Assembly: GCA_964023205.1 (NCBI GenBank)
Contig: OZ026833.1
Coordinates: 30,902,830 to 30,966,829, forward strand
DNA length: 64,000 bases
Source: Lutraria lutraria
Taxonomy: Eukaryota > Mollusca > Bivalvia > Venerida > Mactridae
Direction: 5' to 3'
Under the pieces are notes generated by a model. It saw only the letters and a list, made by a program, of their open reading frames with translations, made no database searches and was not told where the DNA came from. Within the stretch, counting starts at the first letter, position 1, and each line of letters begins with the position of its first letter. The position numbers and the translations under genes were made by a program. Of this stretch, positions 15,001-30,000 are shown one piece after another.

Positions 15001-18000
15001 TGTCAAAAATACATCTAGCTGAAGAGCCTGTAATACTATTGAAAATATGCATTGGTACTACGTTTTTACCCTAGATTGTCTGTCACCAAACGTACCTCAT
15101 GGATCATTTGAACTGAATGAAGGGACCACAACATATGGATCGACAGCAACGTTCGATTGCGACGCAGGTTATGATTTACAAGGTAATGCGTCAGCTATTT
15201 GCGATGAAAATGGAACGTGGCAGTCTTCATCGTCATGTGTAATTAAAGGTAACCTCTTTCTAATTTGTTTGAGTTAGAATGCAAATAAATAAGTATGTTT
15301 TTTCATCGACGTTTAAAATCCCATTAGCTGTTTGGATGTTAAAAATGTTGGTATGGAAATGTAGTGCAGTATTTTGTCAATGAAATTGAACAAAATAAAA
15401 ACAAGTTGACAACCTTTTTACGAGATATGGCTAAGGAAAGGCATTATTTAAATATTTTTAGAACATATAAAATGTATTTCTTATGTATATATATCAGTCT
15501 ATCTATTGCTCTGTATTTCTAAATTTCAAAAGTTAATGAGCCTTTAAATCTTTATAATGTTCACATGATATAAAAATTGCTAAGTCTATTGGCATTTAAC
15601 TTTTTCGGGGTTTTATGGTGACTGTATCATCATAAATCGGTAAATTATAGTTTCATGTCTTAGCAAATAAAAACGTGGCGGTCTAACTTCATAGATTTTT
15701 CCTGCCTCTCAAGATGGCATATTTAAAGAACTTTGTAATTTATCAATGTAAACAATACAATACAATGGGTACTAATTAGGCGCCACATAATGCTAACTTC
15801 CGCCTCTGTTTTGATGATAGAAATACATTGTACATGCAAATTTTGTTGTTGAAAGCAGTCTGGTGTTACTAGTATTATTTATATATAACAATATAATATA
15901 ATTGCATTATATGAGGATGCTTTACTGAACATGATACCTATCTCGATACATTATACTAAAACCTTCAGTTAAGAAGAGATTCTGACCAACATGCATCCTT
16001 TTTAGACCTGAACATAAACATACAATATTGAGTATGATATAAGATGGCACTAATTTCCATTCCTCTGACCTCATCACATCCAAGTAACAACAACTCAACA
16101 AAGTTAGTTGTATCATATATTTGTATGTAGCACTTGGGCTTCTCGGTTTTCAGCCTTTAATGTTCGTTATCTTCGCTATCACTAGCGACTGGATTGGTTT
16201 CGTATTGTCGATCTGTTTCCCAATCTCCCAACCACCATCGGAGGTGTTCGCTATACGAATAAGTTTATTCAGTATCCTTGACTTTTCAATTGTTTCACCC
16301 AAAAGTTCCACTGCGTGATCCAAATTTGCGATTTACGATCGCCCACGTAGCTTGCGTAACAGTATCTGTGACTTCCGGATTGAAGTTGTATTGAATTTTG
16401 TTTCCTTCCCGCTTCCACGAAAATTGATTTTCTTTCAATTTCTTAACTTCAGTGTTCATTGAAAAGTTATGCCCTTTAACATCATCCCTCAATGAATTCA
16501 TTTCTTCGCGTTGACATTTCAACTGGTTTAAAATTTCACGAAGAGTACCGTTTATTTGAGACGAATATTTTCCTCCATTACGAAAATAAAAATAATCAAA
16601 CGTCTGCTAAGTGTAGGTGCCCAAAGCTGAATGAATATGATATAAGATGGCGCTAATTTCCATATCATTACTGTTTCTTCCTGGGTGGATATGTCCATCA
16701 TATCACAATTATGGCGCTTAAATTATGTAGTCAAGTTGAATAATTTGATAAATGAGTTATACTCCTTTCTTAATTATATATATCATTCTTTATCTTTTAT
16801 AATGAAATTAAACTTGTTTGTAAATGCAAATGTCATCTAAAATATTTTAGATAAAGACATTCCTCAGCTTGTATTCTACGGAGATGTTATTTACAAATTT
16901 GGCAAAGTTTAATACTAGTTTTAGTATGCAGCTTCTTAAAGTCTCCGAAGGATTTAGGATTTGCTTGCGATTCTTTTCTCGTTAGTTACCCACTTCACAA
17001 ACACGGATTTTTCTTACACGTACTTACGGATCTCAAACTCGCAGACACTCACAGTGATCCGTGAAATGAGAGACAATTTTTTTGACAAGTGAACAATTGT
17101 TCTTACAATTGTCAACGGATTGATTTTTTCGCATATTCGAGTCATCTTAATATTATCAATCATTATCAGTGACACATTAAAATAGATACCGCTCTAAAAA
17201 ACAAGTCCATAAAGTTTCTTAGAGTAATGTCAAAATAAGTCTCTTGCCATTCCGAATGCAAGTTGCATACCCTGATACCATGATTGACCTTCGGTTAGGC
17301 AGTTATAGGTACGTTCAGTGATATGGAGTTTGGGGCTTCACGTACGGAACACATATGATCCGCATAATTCACATCATCGGTTAGATGTCTGAGTGGCACT
17401 AATAACTTCAGGTCAGGCTCAAGTGACTCCCTTAAAATCGTCCTGCTTTTCTCTCAGGGCTAGTAGAAGGAGTAATTGAGCACCCCGTTGATAAAACTGC
17501 AATCTGTGATCCTAATAATGTTATCTATCTCTCTCTCTCTCCCTACCCTATCTCTGGATGTCGTTGTCAAATGATGATATTTTAAGAATAGCATACTTAA
17601 TACCCCCAACCCCCCAGTTATTAACACCTCATAACTCATAACTAACTTGTAGCTATTCGTAACAGCAGGTAAACAGGTTGCAACTAATACGTAGAAGTTT
17701 CGATGGATCGTTAAATTACGTAATGTATCTGTAATCAAAACCCTATTAAAAGTGGGAAAATCGTGTTTGTGAAGGGATATTAATTTCAGAACCCTTTTCA
17801 TTGAACGACGATCAAATGCATTTTAGAGTGTATGCTTATTTTCTTGTTCGCCCTATTGATAATTAGAACATTGCGATTGATTCTGTTTCGCCGTTGGTCG
17901 TGATTATTTTGTTTCTCGTTTTGTTTTACCATCTGTATACTTTATCAAAATTATATTTCTTGACACTGTCATATGACGCCATAACTTCATACATGTCATT

Positions 18001-21000
18001 ACTTATTTCGCATCTTAATTTCTTACTGTAATACTAGTATTTCGGTTAGGTGGAATGTTTTGCATATATTTTGCTAGGAATCCGTTTTAACCTATATAAT
18101 TGTTTGAACGGTTATTATTAATGCTTACAATGTTCAACAAATTCGATTGTTATTCATTAGTCATCTCATGAATAATATGATTGTTGTCTAGCAATAATTT
18201 CATTCGTGTGTGAACAAAAACTAAACGGCCAAATATTGTTTCCTAAATAGTTAGCTATGATTTAACTGAAGCTTTCAGCAGATTTACATTTTATAAACTT
18301 ACTACAAAATTAGATTGTCTTGCTCCACACCCACCCGACAATGGAAATGTTCATCTCTGGAATGAAACCACAACATATGGTTCAAATGTTACATTTACCT
18401 GCAACGATGGGTTTGAACTGAGCGACAACCAACAGTCAACATGTGATTCATCGGGCAACTGGACGACTCCATTTCCTACTTGTGAAATAAAAGGTGCCAT
18501 ATATTTTCTATAATTTTATTTATTGGTGTGCCATGTATAATATTGATGTGAACACCGGGAGTTGAACAAGTTTACTATAAACTTCCTGAAACTGTTAAGT
18601 GAGAAATTGAAAGCTAATTTTAATGTTATATTTGCTGGTAAACGTAAATATAAATGGTCGATAGTGTTCTTTTATCATTCAGATTGTGGCGATATAGATA
18701 AACCAAGTAATGGATCTGCCATTTACACAAATACAACTTTTAAATCTACTGCAACTTTCGCATGTACTATTGGTTACAAATTGAACTCTGAAAATATTTC
18801 TACGTGCAACTCATCCGGATTTTGGACAAATGAACCGGACTGTATAATTCAAGGTAAGAATTTGTTCAATGATGTAAGAACTTCAATACCATTTTGTGTG
18901 TTGAATATTTTGAGTCTATGTAGGATACATTATGCATATTTTTCATACACTATAAGATCTCGATTTTATGTCGTCAATACAAAAGAAATATACTATGGGA
19001 CAAATATTGGAACTGACTCAAGACAATAATTAGTGTACATGGAATGTGAATACTCGAATTCTAAGGATGGTTATAGCATTAAGAGATGGTAATTGAGAAA
19101 TATTTTGATCAGCAAAATACTTTGGATAAGTCTTTGGATAAAATAAAAACAGTTTAAGTCATATTGATCATTACAATAACTTTAATAGTGACAGCAACGA
19201 ATATTACTTTATTAATTTGGATACTGGATTCGATTGTATGAATAAACATTGGTTATTTTAAATCTCACGTCCTTATTTTGATATTATGTAAATCTATAAC
19301 AACCAATGAAAGTTCTGTAAATCTTAATGTTCCTTGCTTATTGTATTCCCGCTGTATCTCAAAGCATCTAGTGATTTCGGAAGTAGCTGAAACTTACTAA
19401 CCGTTTCACGAGTCGACATTAAATAATTATACAAGATGTCAAGACTGAATAAAGATATCATCGCCAAAGGCACTGGTACGCGGTATATCTACATGCGCTT
19501 ATTTCGTGTGACTTATTTTTAAATCGGTAATATGATAAAAACGTATTTTTTATATTAAGTGAAAATTATAATCGTTTGAAATGATATATATACTTACCGT
19601 CAGTTTTAGGTCACGAGAACCTAAGCTTTAGCTAGATCTATTAGTACGGGTGGGGTGATGCTTTGGTGTTCGTTGTTCATCGTCAAGCGTACGTCGTCTA
19701 GCGTCATCATTTTTTCTGAACGTATTTATCAAACAACCACCGCAGAAAAATCGAAACTAAAGCAATATGGCAAATTCAACACATTTCATACGAAAACAAA
19801 TAAATGGCTTGAGCAATTGAATGGAAATGTATTTTTCAGTTACATTTGTAATAAGATTGAACGCTTAAGTGTTGGTATTTTGCAGACTGTGAAAACCTGG
19901 AGGATCCGGAAAATGGACTTGTTTTCTTAGAAAATGATACTACAACATATATGTCTATAGCAAGATATGAATGTAATACTGGATATGAGCTGTCCAGTAG
20001 TAACATATCAAGATGCGAATCATCTGGTAATTGGAGTACCATATCAACGTGTATACTTAAAGGTAAGGTACCAGCTGATTTGCTATCGTGTCAGATGACG
20101 TTGAGTAACGTACGATACACTTTACAATGAACGATAATTAATATTTGCCATTAATGGTTTGAAAAATGACAATGAATCATTATTACTCTACTTGATACAG
20201 TTTGTTTTTGCGATTGTTATGATGGTTCTGATTTTTGGTTTTCTATTCAAAATCGCTAAGGATGGTTTATACATTTCTATAGAAATTTTTAAACCTGTAT
20301 GATATATTTTTGTAGATTGTGGAAAGTGGATTAACCATGCAACCAATATGACTGTGACTTATGTCACAAATGACACACATTATGGTTCGACCGCTAAAGC
20401 TCAGTGTTCACCTGGCTTTCACTTGGCTGGTTCTGAAAAACTTCAGATGGCTGCCGTCTGTACAGAAAATAAAACATGGTCCAAAAAGAAACCAACTTGT
20501 GTACAAGCAGGTAGGCACTAAACTTCGGTAACATACATGTATAATATACTAATGGTATCTGTACCGATTAATCTATTAATTATCGATTTTTCACCATACA
20601 TACTATAAACAACAAAAAAATGTATTACATAATATTATATAGTATATACTGCATACCTTTCTGGTGACTTTTTGAAGAATATTTCAATGACAACACTAAT
20701 AACACCAACATGTGATGGATTCATATATTGATGTTACAGATTTGTACATGTCAATAGTACAAAAAGTAGACTACAACTTAGCAAGATTGTTGGTATTAAT
20801 ACACCATGTAATGTGATGGCTTTTGACATGGCTTCGCCAGTCATTCACAAATACAAAAGATAACGGACAATATTGCTGACTGTCTTGAAAAATGGAAAGT
20901 ATACCTTTTTAAGTTTTGTCTAGATTTTGAAATAAGGGATTTTTACTTTGCATACAGTTTTCATATATTGTAGCTTGTAAGGAATTCGACGAAATTAATG

Positions 21001-24000
21001 ACAATCTTCAAATTGCGTATTCTGAACCTAACATAAATGAGAGCAATATGTATGCTGTGAATACAATTGCAACTTTTGAATGTACCAAGGGACTCAACCT
21101 TAATGGAGTTGGGAAAGTTCGCTGTCTGCCGTCTGGTACCTGGAATGGAACCTTTCCGTCATGTGTAAAAGGTATGAATTTTTCTACTTTCATTCAAGAA
21201 AATGTCTTTCGTTTTTGGTTGTGGATTTTACAATTTCCTGTTAAACGCTCGTTATTATGCACGTAATTTTAATTTAATCATATTGTCTGAAACTATTACA
21301 TGTTGTTTAAATCTTTTCATCGCATCTGTAAAGCATTTAGATATTAACAAACACCATATAGTTTATATTATGGTAGTGCCAGTGTAAGGTTATTATAGTA
21401 AATATGCCCTGTTTCAAACATTATGTAAATTATTCATTAACATCTTCTTCAAACTGAAATTTATATCATTATGGTAGAAGAGATATTGGTGGAAGTTACG
21501 AAATTACAAAGTGAATAGAATTTAGACTTTAAATTTACAGATACACTTTTACCATTAACTCATTTCATAAGGCAGTAGGTCGTATAACAGCTTGTATACA
21601 GCTGTTTAAAAATTTGGCTAAGAACTCTAATATTAATCTAAATCGCTTTGTTTGTTTGTGCTATCAAATGCTGATACATCTTTAATCAAAGAAATTGGGT
21701 TTCTTGGGTAAAAATATTTTTGTTGATGATTTTGGGTACATTTGGGAAAATATGTATGTTGAAAACAAGAATATGTGTTTTTAATGTTACACACAAGGAC
21801 TGACAAATCAGTATCCACGCCAACATGGTTTGCTAGATGCCTACAAAGCAGTAATTGTATCACTATTCTAATTTTAAAGTGGTTCATAGAACTGAACGAT
21901 ATGTTACAAACATTTCTAAATTTAAAACATGTCTAGTCGCATTCAGAAGTTCATTGCACAATTTGTTGATTAAACAAGGTAGATACTATGGAATTTCGAG
22001 GGGATTTTGTTTTCATGTGACGGTTGTACTGAAGAAGAACTCCATTTTATTTTGATTTGCCCTCTATAATGCAGAATTACGTTCATAGTAGACAACAGAG
22101 CGCTATTAGAAATCACCCTTGTATCAAGTCGTTTTACTGCCACGTGTCTTGTTCATGTAAACAAGTTGTGCGTAATGTTGCTATGTTCATGTTTCGCGCG
22201 TTTACAATAAGTAAACAACATGTAAAATGATAATGTTAATGAACTTAATTACATCTTAATTGACTACTATAAGTTTTAGGATAAATGATAAAGCAAATGC
22301 CCTATAACCTATTTTTAATTCATGATTTGTTTATTATAAATGTTCTTAAATATATAAAGCTATTACCATGTACGTACTGTCATGTTTGTGGCTTTAAATA
22401 ACGCACTAAAGAATTGAATTGAATGTCATTGCAAATGCTAAGCAAATACAGTATAAGGTGAACAAGTAACAGTATTTCTAGCTTATCTGTCGTTATACCT
22501 GTTAACATTTGAATATATTTCCAGTCGTGTCGACGGTATCAGATTGTCCTTATGACAAACGTGATGATATCGAATGGCCATCGTCAAAGCCTGGAATCTT
22601 GATTGTGAAAAAATGCCAAAATGAAGGTATTTTTATTATATTTTTATTTTTATTATTTACATGTACCTTTAACACGTCTCTCAAACAGAAATTTGTTATG
22701 ACAGTTTGCGACTTTCTAGCTTTACACGTGGACTTAGACCCCAGATATAGTACCGAGTACAACAACCGACCTTCCATGTTTTTGTTTGTCTGAGTTCTGC
22801 GTCCCATATCAACAGTCGGAGCTATATGTGGCGGACAGTTCACCTAAGCATCGTTCCTGGAAAGAACCAATACTAGACTCCCATTATCCGCAAGTGCATA
22901 CTTTCTCACATAAAGAGAAATGGTCGGTGGCTGGGCTTGAATCCATGGCCTTCTATCAGTGAGAAAATACAGTGCTATGAAGTCAGTGACCTTAACCACA
23001 CAACCATCACGGAGGAGGGTCCGACCTTCCGTAAGCTAGCTATACAGCTTCATCTGGAGGGATTTAATTTGACAGCGTTTGGGACTGAGGTTACTAACCA
23101 GAGACCATAACCACAAGACATAGGAGATATCAACAAGTACATGAAGTACTCTACTAGGCTAAAATTGTGATGGCCGCCTTACATGTTGATCCGTTGGATG
23201 AAAAATGTTCAGGGCCTTTATTAGAGAGAACTGACTAACTGATAGTCTGTGACTCATAATGATTCAACTTTGCAAAATTTAATTTAGTAATTTAACATGT
23301 TCCTTCAAAATAATTTGTGTTATTATTGTTTGTATTTATTTTGGCTTTGATGTGTTTTGGTATAATCCTTTAAAAGGATTTAATTAACGGTGGAACCAAA
23401 CGATTGAAATTACGTCGTTTTCGACGTCAAAACGGTCATTTTTTACGGTATTTATGGTGCCTCTCTGAAAATTACTATCGCTCTATCAATTTATGTAGAC
23501 CTTGATCACCTTTGGACTTTCAGTGTTATAATACATTTGTTGTTTCTTTGTTATTGTTTCGGCTACTAGAACACTGTGATACTTAAACAAATGACACCCT
23601 CCTCACACAAACCCAATCTGACCTTGATCTAATTAAGACTGATAATGAACTAAATGGGTTCGAACTTGGTTAATTAAATTTTACCTTTTACTCCGAGACC
23701 AATATCGCTTACTAAAACGCTTTGATACATATTTTTAAAGTCTTACACCATTCCAAATCCATACATACTGTCCAACCTCGAATTGATATTGACTTTAATA
23801 ATTGAATGTTAAAAAAAGAGTTACATATCTGTTAACTATATTATGATGACCTTTCCCTTAGCATCAATGGTTATCTCTTGGTGAACTAGATGTAAACCGC
23901 TTACCCGTATTCATTTTAGCTGTGATCACGGCAGTTACGGGATTTTCTTATTTTTCCTATATGAAATATATAAGGTAATCATGTATATTTGAAGTATTGC

Positions 24001-27000
24001 CTCTGCTTTTACATATTGGCCACATTTCGGTTCAAAACGTATTGTCAATCTTGCAACCACCAGAGGTATGTGCGTATATTGAACGTAGCTTCGTGTTTCA
24101 AGGGTGTCTAACGTTGCACCGACGACCAGGGTCATCTGGCGACCTTCCTGTCTTAACGATGGAGAAGAACTCAGACATAAACCTGTGGAGAACCTTCCAA
24201 CTTCCATAAGCTAACTAGATAACTTCCCCAGAATACCCCCTTCGAAAGGTAGTCAAATACATCAATGTAAGGTGACAGGATGATATTCCCATACTGCTTT
24301 ATTTTATTACACAGCTCTAAAAAGTTTACTTTGTACAGAACATACAGCAGATGAGCACGTGTTTCTTGGAGCTTAAACAAAATGGTTGTGAGTTTTTACT
24401 GAAACAAGAACTCCGGCGGATAACCGATTGACAGAATATTAACTACTACTTAATTAACTTGCATGCTACTTCTTCATTTAGAAAATAACTGCTTTTAACT
24501 TTATTGATTCAGATTATGAAGGTTCAATTACTCGAAAATGTTTAATAAGTGGAGAATGGGAGAAAATGATTGACACTTGTGTGCGAAAGGCTATCACCAG
24601 CCTAACTGACGAGGTATTTTCCTGTAAAAACATCATTGCACAAAAAAATAACTAATGAGGTATTTTCCTGTTAAAATATCATTGCACAAAAGCAGAATGA
24701 ATGAGGTATGTTCCTGTTGAATTACAATTGCAAATTTCTTGACATCGTCATACTTCTTGTCAATTGCCTTGCTTCTTAATTACTTATATTGGGATGAAAC
24801 CTTCAGTTTCTACGTTTTTTACTTATTATCAATCAGTTTATATAGAACACAAAACAGTGATTTAATCAGGATTTAAGCACACTAATATTATATAATCAGG
24901 TGGAAGACTTAAAGAATACTACCGTTCCTCCAAAAACGATAACTAACATACTAAATCGTATTGAAAGCATTACCAGCGTTTCAACTGAAGCGGATGGAAG
25001 TCTGTTGAAAGGTGCTGAAATAGTCAAAGTGACATCGATTTTGAGCGACATTGTAACAATAACTGAAAACCACGCAGTAACGCAAAACCAGTCCGAGGTA
25101 TAAGTTTGAATTCTACTTTTATATCATATATCCATGTTCTTTGTTTAGTATATTGTTTCAAAAATCTATGATTTGCTCTTATGTGAGTTTATCTGTGTCT
25201 CTTAAGATTTAGTTGTAGATATAATCATGAAATAAATATTATTTATTATGAGATTTAAAATGATGGTTTCTACTGAACAAAGTCATACGTTTTATCTAAT
25301 CGTAATTCATCTTCAAATTAACATGCCATGATATAGAAACTGTGTAGAAGATTAATCAACTTCTATTTTGTGTAAAATGTTAAAATAACATATTTTATCA
25401 TAGTGGTAATTACTAACCAATTTAACTGAGCAGATGATTGATTTGCTTTATAAAGGTGTATTTTTTCTTCTTTTAAGACATTCTTAAAAACGGCTAGTAA
25501 CGTGCTGGACAGTAGCAACTCGAAATCCTTTACAACAGTACCGACAACACAGGACAAAACAAGCCCTGTAAGCTACTAAGCCTTTCTAAATGATCTTTAT
25601 GTATATGCTAGCAAATAATTCCACTTTGCAAGTTTTTAAACAGCCATCTACTATCTGTTGTGTTTTAATGATGTAACATCCATTTACAGGCTGTTGTTTT
25701 CGTTAACTTGATACAATTGTTTTGAAAACCCTCTTTGAGATATTACATGATGCAGTAATTTGCTTTATGACAAGCTCGTCATCTTGGAATGATTAATGAT
25801 ATAAGAACACGTTTTACAATTACACATAAGAATTGTATTCCGTACAACCTGATTATTTTTCTTCATATCCATCTAAGGAAGAGGAAGCAGCTGTCCAAGT
25901 ATTAGATGTTGTAAGCAGATACACAGATAATGTTGTAAAATCTCTCAACGAAACCGAAAATAGAACAACTGTTACAATACCATCTAAGAATTTAGGTAAC
26001 ATAATTTACATTTAAAGCCTTTTATACTGTTTGCTTTTACATGGCTTTACACAGTCGTGATTTAAATGATAATAATTATCTATGTTCAGTGAAATGTAAA
26101 GTCTAACATATGTTCGTCTATAGAGCAGTCATTCTTGCAACTGTAATGTATTCACAATCTTATATTTACATTGCACGTTTAGCATTTAGAGAAGTGTGTT
26201 AGAATGATCATCGATATATATATTAGATACACTGACTGGTACTTTATTTCAAATGTTCAAACAATGAACATTATTGATAAAACATATTGTCAATTAAAAT
26301 AGCAAAAACATAGCTTGTCCACTCGTGAAGCTTTGCATGTTTCATTCACGTGATTTAATTCACCCAGCATGACTAATTTGTGAAATAATCATGGTCTACA
26401 CACATAGAAGATGAACTTTTGAATTATTTTAGTAATGCATGTGAGAATAATCAGTAAAAAAGTAGATCTTGAATTTCCTACAAAAGACGATATTATTAAG
26501 GCGAATGTGACAAGTACAGTGTCAATACCAAAGGACTCATTGCCAGGTAAGAAGTTTATCTTAACTGAGCCTCGATAGTGCAAGATCAGTTTAAATCAAG
26601 CTGGGTTGTCCCATCTATATAACCGCATGTAGGTATTTAGTGAATAGTATCAGTTCAACCAAAACAAAAACATAAAATATTTGTTAAGTGATAACCTAAA
26701 TCTGGTGTTACTTAGTACATATATACATCTAAATCGGCTGTGAAACAAAATGAAGCACGCAAACTAATTTCTTTTTTTATAATATTGTTATAAGGAGTTG
26801 TATCACTACATATTTGGAATGATACTTGACTATTCAAAATTTAAATACAATAATTATGTTAATTTTATATATATAAAGATTTGATGTTTAAAGTATATCA
26901 GTTTGGACTTGTTTTGGTTCAGACTTATTTCACAAAGTTTGTATATTAAAACTTAAATATATGAAATGAATCCATTTTATTTGGCAGAAAAAAGCAATTT

Positions 27001-30000
27001 TTCAACTGTTATCTACAAGGATCTTAGCGGGATTATGCCGACTGGGTAGGTAACACTTTGTGTTGAACACGGGGTTGACGATGTTCGTGTATTCATACTT
27101 TGTACGTACTACTAATGTAGACGAACATGTGGTTCGCTCTGCTGAAAGTTATATTATCTCATTATTCATGTGACGAAGTATTGCGGATGATAAAACATAA
27201 TCTTACGCGGAATGGCACTATGATTGTGAATATTGGAATGTGCGAAATTCGATACCATTTGATACTAAATCTGACAGAATAAAGAATTTCTATATTATCG
27301 AGGTCGATATTCGTGCTGTCAGGTTTCCCTTCTAAATGGCTAGGCGGTGCCTTGTGCATCATTTTTATAAAGAAACATCATTATTGTGACTTAATGATAC
27401 TTGCACAATTCGCATATCATTCCCATGTTGTATTGACCACAAATTGGTTGCCAAACAAGCACTTTTTATGACTTGACTGTATCGTGGTTACTGTCGTTTA
27501 GCAGTTTCATGATATATTTTATGAATGTTGCTGTCCAGCTTTACCTAGGCTCAGACTTAATCAGTTGCTTGAAAGATTGCCAGGCATGTACCGAATGTTT
27601 TATAAATGACTAACTTATTGGGTACCTGACAGTAGATCGATCACTTAGTAAGTAACTGATTGCATGTATTTAAGATATCCATGTTTCTATGTTCTATATT
27701 TTACATTCTTTCAAAATATTCTTACTAGTATTATTCAAACACTTTACAGAGATAAATCAAACAAAATCAACTCCGAGGTGATGTCAATAAAGATAGGAGG
27801 ATGGGAGAGTGTCAAAGATTTTAAAGTGATCATGAATTTCAGTCATTCTGGTGTAAGTATTATCATTGTCGACAGGAGACTTAGTTTTATTAAAATGTGG
27901 TTATCTCCGATGCAAGGGATAGGCCGAACGAAATGTAAAAAGGTCTAGAATATTAAAAGACGAACCTGGAAAACTCGAGAACGATTGTGCTACAAACCTG
28001 CTTCAGCAGATATTTGTATCCTATACGACGAAGAAATGACAACATCATCTCGCATGGAGCAATCCGATGGCATTAATCACGACGCCAGTGTACGAATGAA
28101 ACCTATATATACATGTATACATTTTGGTTACAAAAATGTCCTCTTCTGTAATAGTTCGATGGTATGTTCGCTTCTGCTCAAGAAGTTTTGATATAAATCA
28201 TAAAGGACGCACAATTTGGCTATCAATGAAATAAATAAAATAGTGTATTGCACCTTCTGTCTTTGATGTCTTACCTTGATCAATTGGGCATAAAATCTAC
28301 GTAAAAGTAGGATCGACGAATGTCCGTCCACAATTAGTTTGTTTACACTCTAGCATCCACAGCTCTTAACCAATCGTGATCAAACTTGCTCACAATGTGT
28401 ATGGCCACAATGTCTCGGCTGAGTTCTATTATGGGCATAATCGGACAATACCTTCTAGAGTTAAGGGCTTTTGACTTAGGTTTGCTATATTGAGCTTGTT
28501 TACACTCTAGCGCATTCATTTATTCACCAATCCTAATAATATTTTCAGTAAATGTGTATAACCAAAAGATCTTGGACAAGATCGATGATGGGCGGAATCA
28601 GACCAGAACTTCAAGAGTTATTGGCCCTTGACTTAGAAAAATTGCTATATTTTAGCTTGTTTACACTCTACCGCCTTCATTTATTCACCGATCCTAATCA
28701 TCTTTACAATGAATGTGTATGACCTTGGTCACAGTCTTGGATAAGTTTAGTTATGGGTGAAATCGGACCACAACTTCAAGAGTTATGGGCCCTTACATTA
28801 AAAGAATTGCTACGTTTTAGCTTGTTGAATAGAATTATACATTCATTGTTGGTTTTTATCTCAAAATCGGCGTAAAAACGGGTTATATACGAGATGGAAA
28901 CATATTACCTGGTCATTAATTATAGTGCCTTTGTTCTCAGGTGAGCGATCAAGGGCCATCTTGGCCCTCTTGTTGAATAAGTTGGTTACTTCAACATTTC
29001 TGATATTTGCATGATTACTTATAATTAATTTTAGAATATTGTTCGAATGTGCAATGAATAAAATAACTGATATAATAAACAATCCTTTTTCTTCAGTCGA
29101 AAAGCGCCCGTATTCCACACTGCAGTTTTTGGGATGAAAGAAGGTAATGTCGCGCTTAATATTATTGATAAATATTAGCTTATGCATCATCACATCAAGT
29201 TATAATTAATCTGGATACATTATGTAAAATGATAAAAGCATACATCATACCAGTAGTAGCGAACTTCATAATTATCTAAGACAATATTTCGAACCGTGTA
29301 AACAAAGTGAAATGTGGAATATTTATCTATTAACGGTGTTTCACGTGAAACCAACTGCCATGGTCATTTAGCGACCTTTCTGCCTTTTACGATGGAGGGA
29401 CCCGCCCGGTTAACACAATGGTTAGAGCGCTTGTCTACTGATTAAGGGATTGTGAGTTCGAATTCAGGGTGAGGATCGCACTGTCCATGGCAAGTTTGAA
29501 AACAAAACATATATCCTATGCTGATTTGGTTTGTAAGCGATCTTTTTTATGAATCATTTTCCAATTTGTATTCAGTAATGATTGGAACACAACTGGATGT
29601 ACATTGGACATCTCTGCATCGAATGACAATCAATCTGTATGTCAATGTAACCACTTAACAAACTTTGCTATACTCATGAGTCCCTGGATTCCGGTACGTA
29701 TGGTTTAGTATTTTATGAAACTCTAAGTAGCAAAGCTATTATGTGCGTGTTTTTTGTTACGCATTGACCGACCTTTCCACATAACATACATGCTTGTGAT
29801 TATGTATATATAATTAAGAAATTCATTGCATTACAAAGATTCGTTTATATTTATTTGATAAGTGTTGTGACAATGATTGACCATGTAGCGCAAAAAATGA
29901 AAAAGAAAATCAATAGTTCATAAGTCTTATTACCAACTGGTGACACAAATATGTACTCAAACACGTAAAATGGTTTCCATGACAACTGAATACCATACAT

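Noticed and set aside
16295..16522. Intact minus-strand coiled-coil gene
   Set aside because: Continues in other frames as a DIRS-like protein, so it is a frameshifted remnant.
27664..27948. 94-residue intron-spanning frame
   Set aside because: It is GAIN exon 27750-27852 plus flanking intron in the same frame.
29398..29480. A functional tRNA gene
   Set aside because: A and B boxes are present but no closing acceptor stem; fits a SINE head better.
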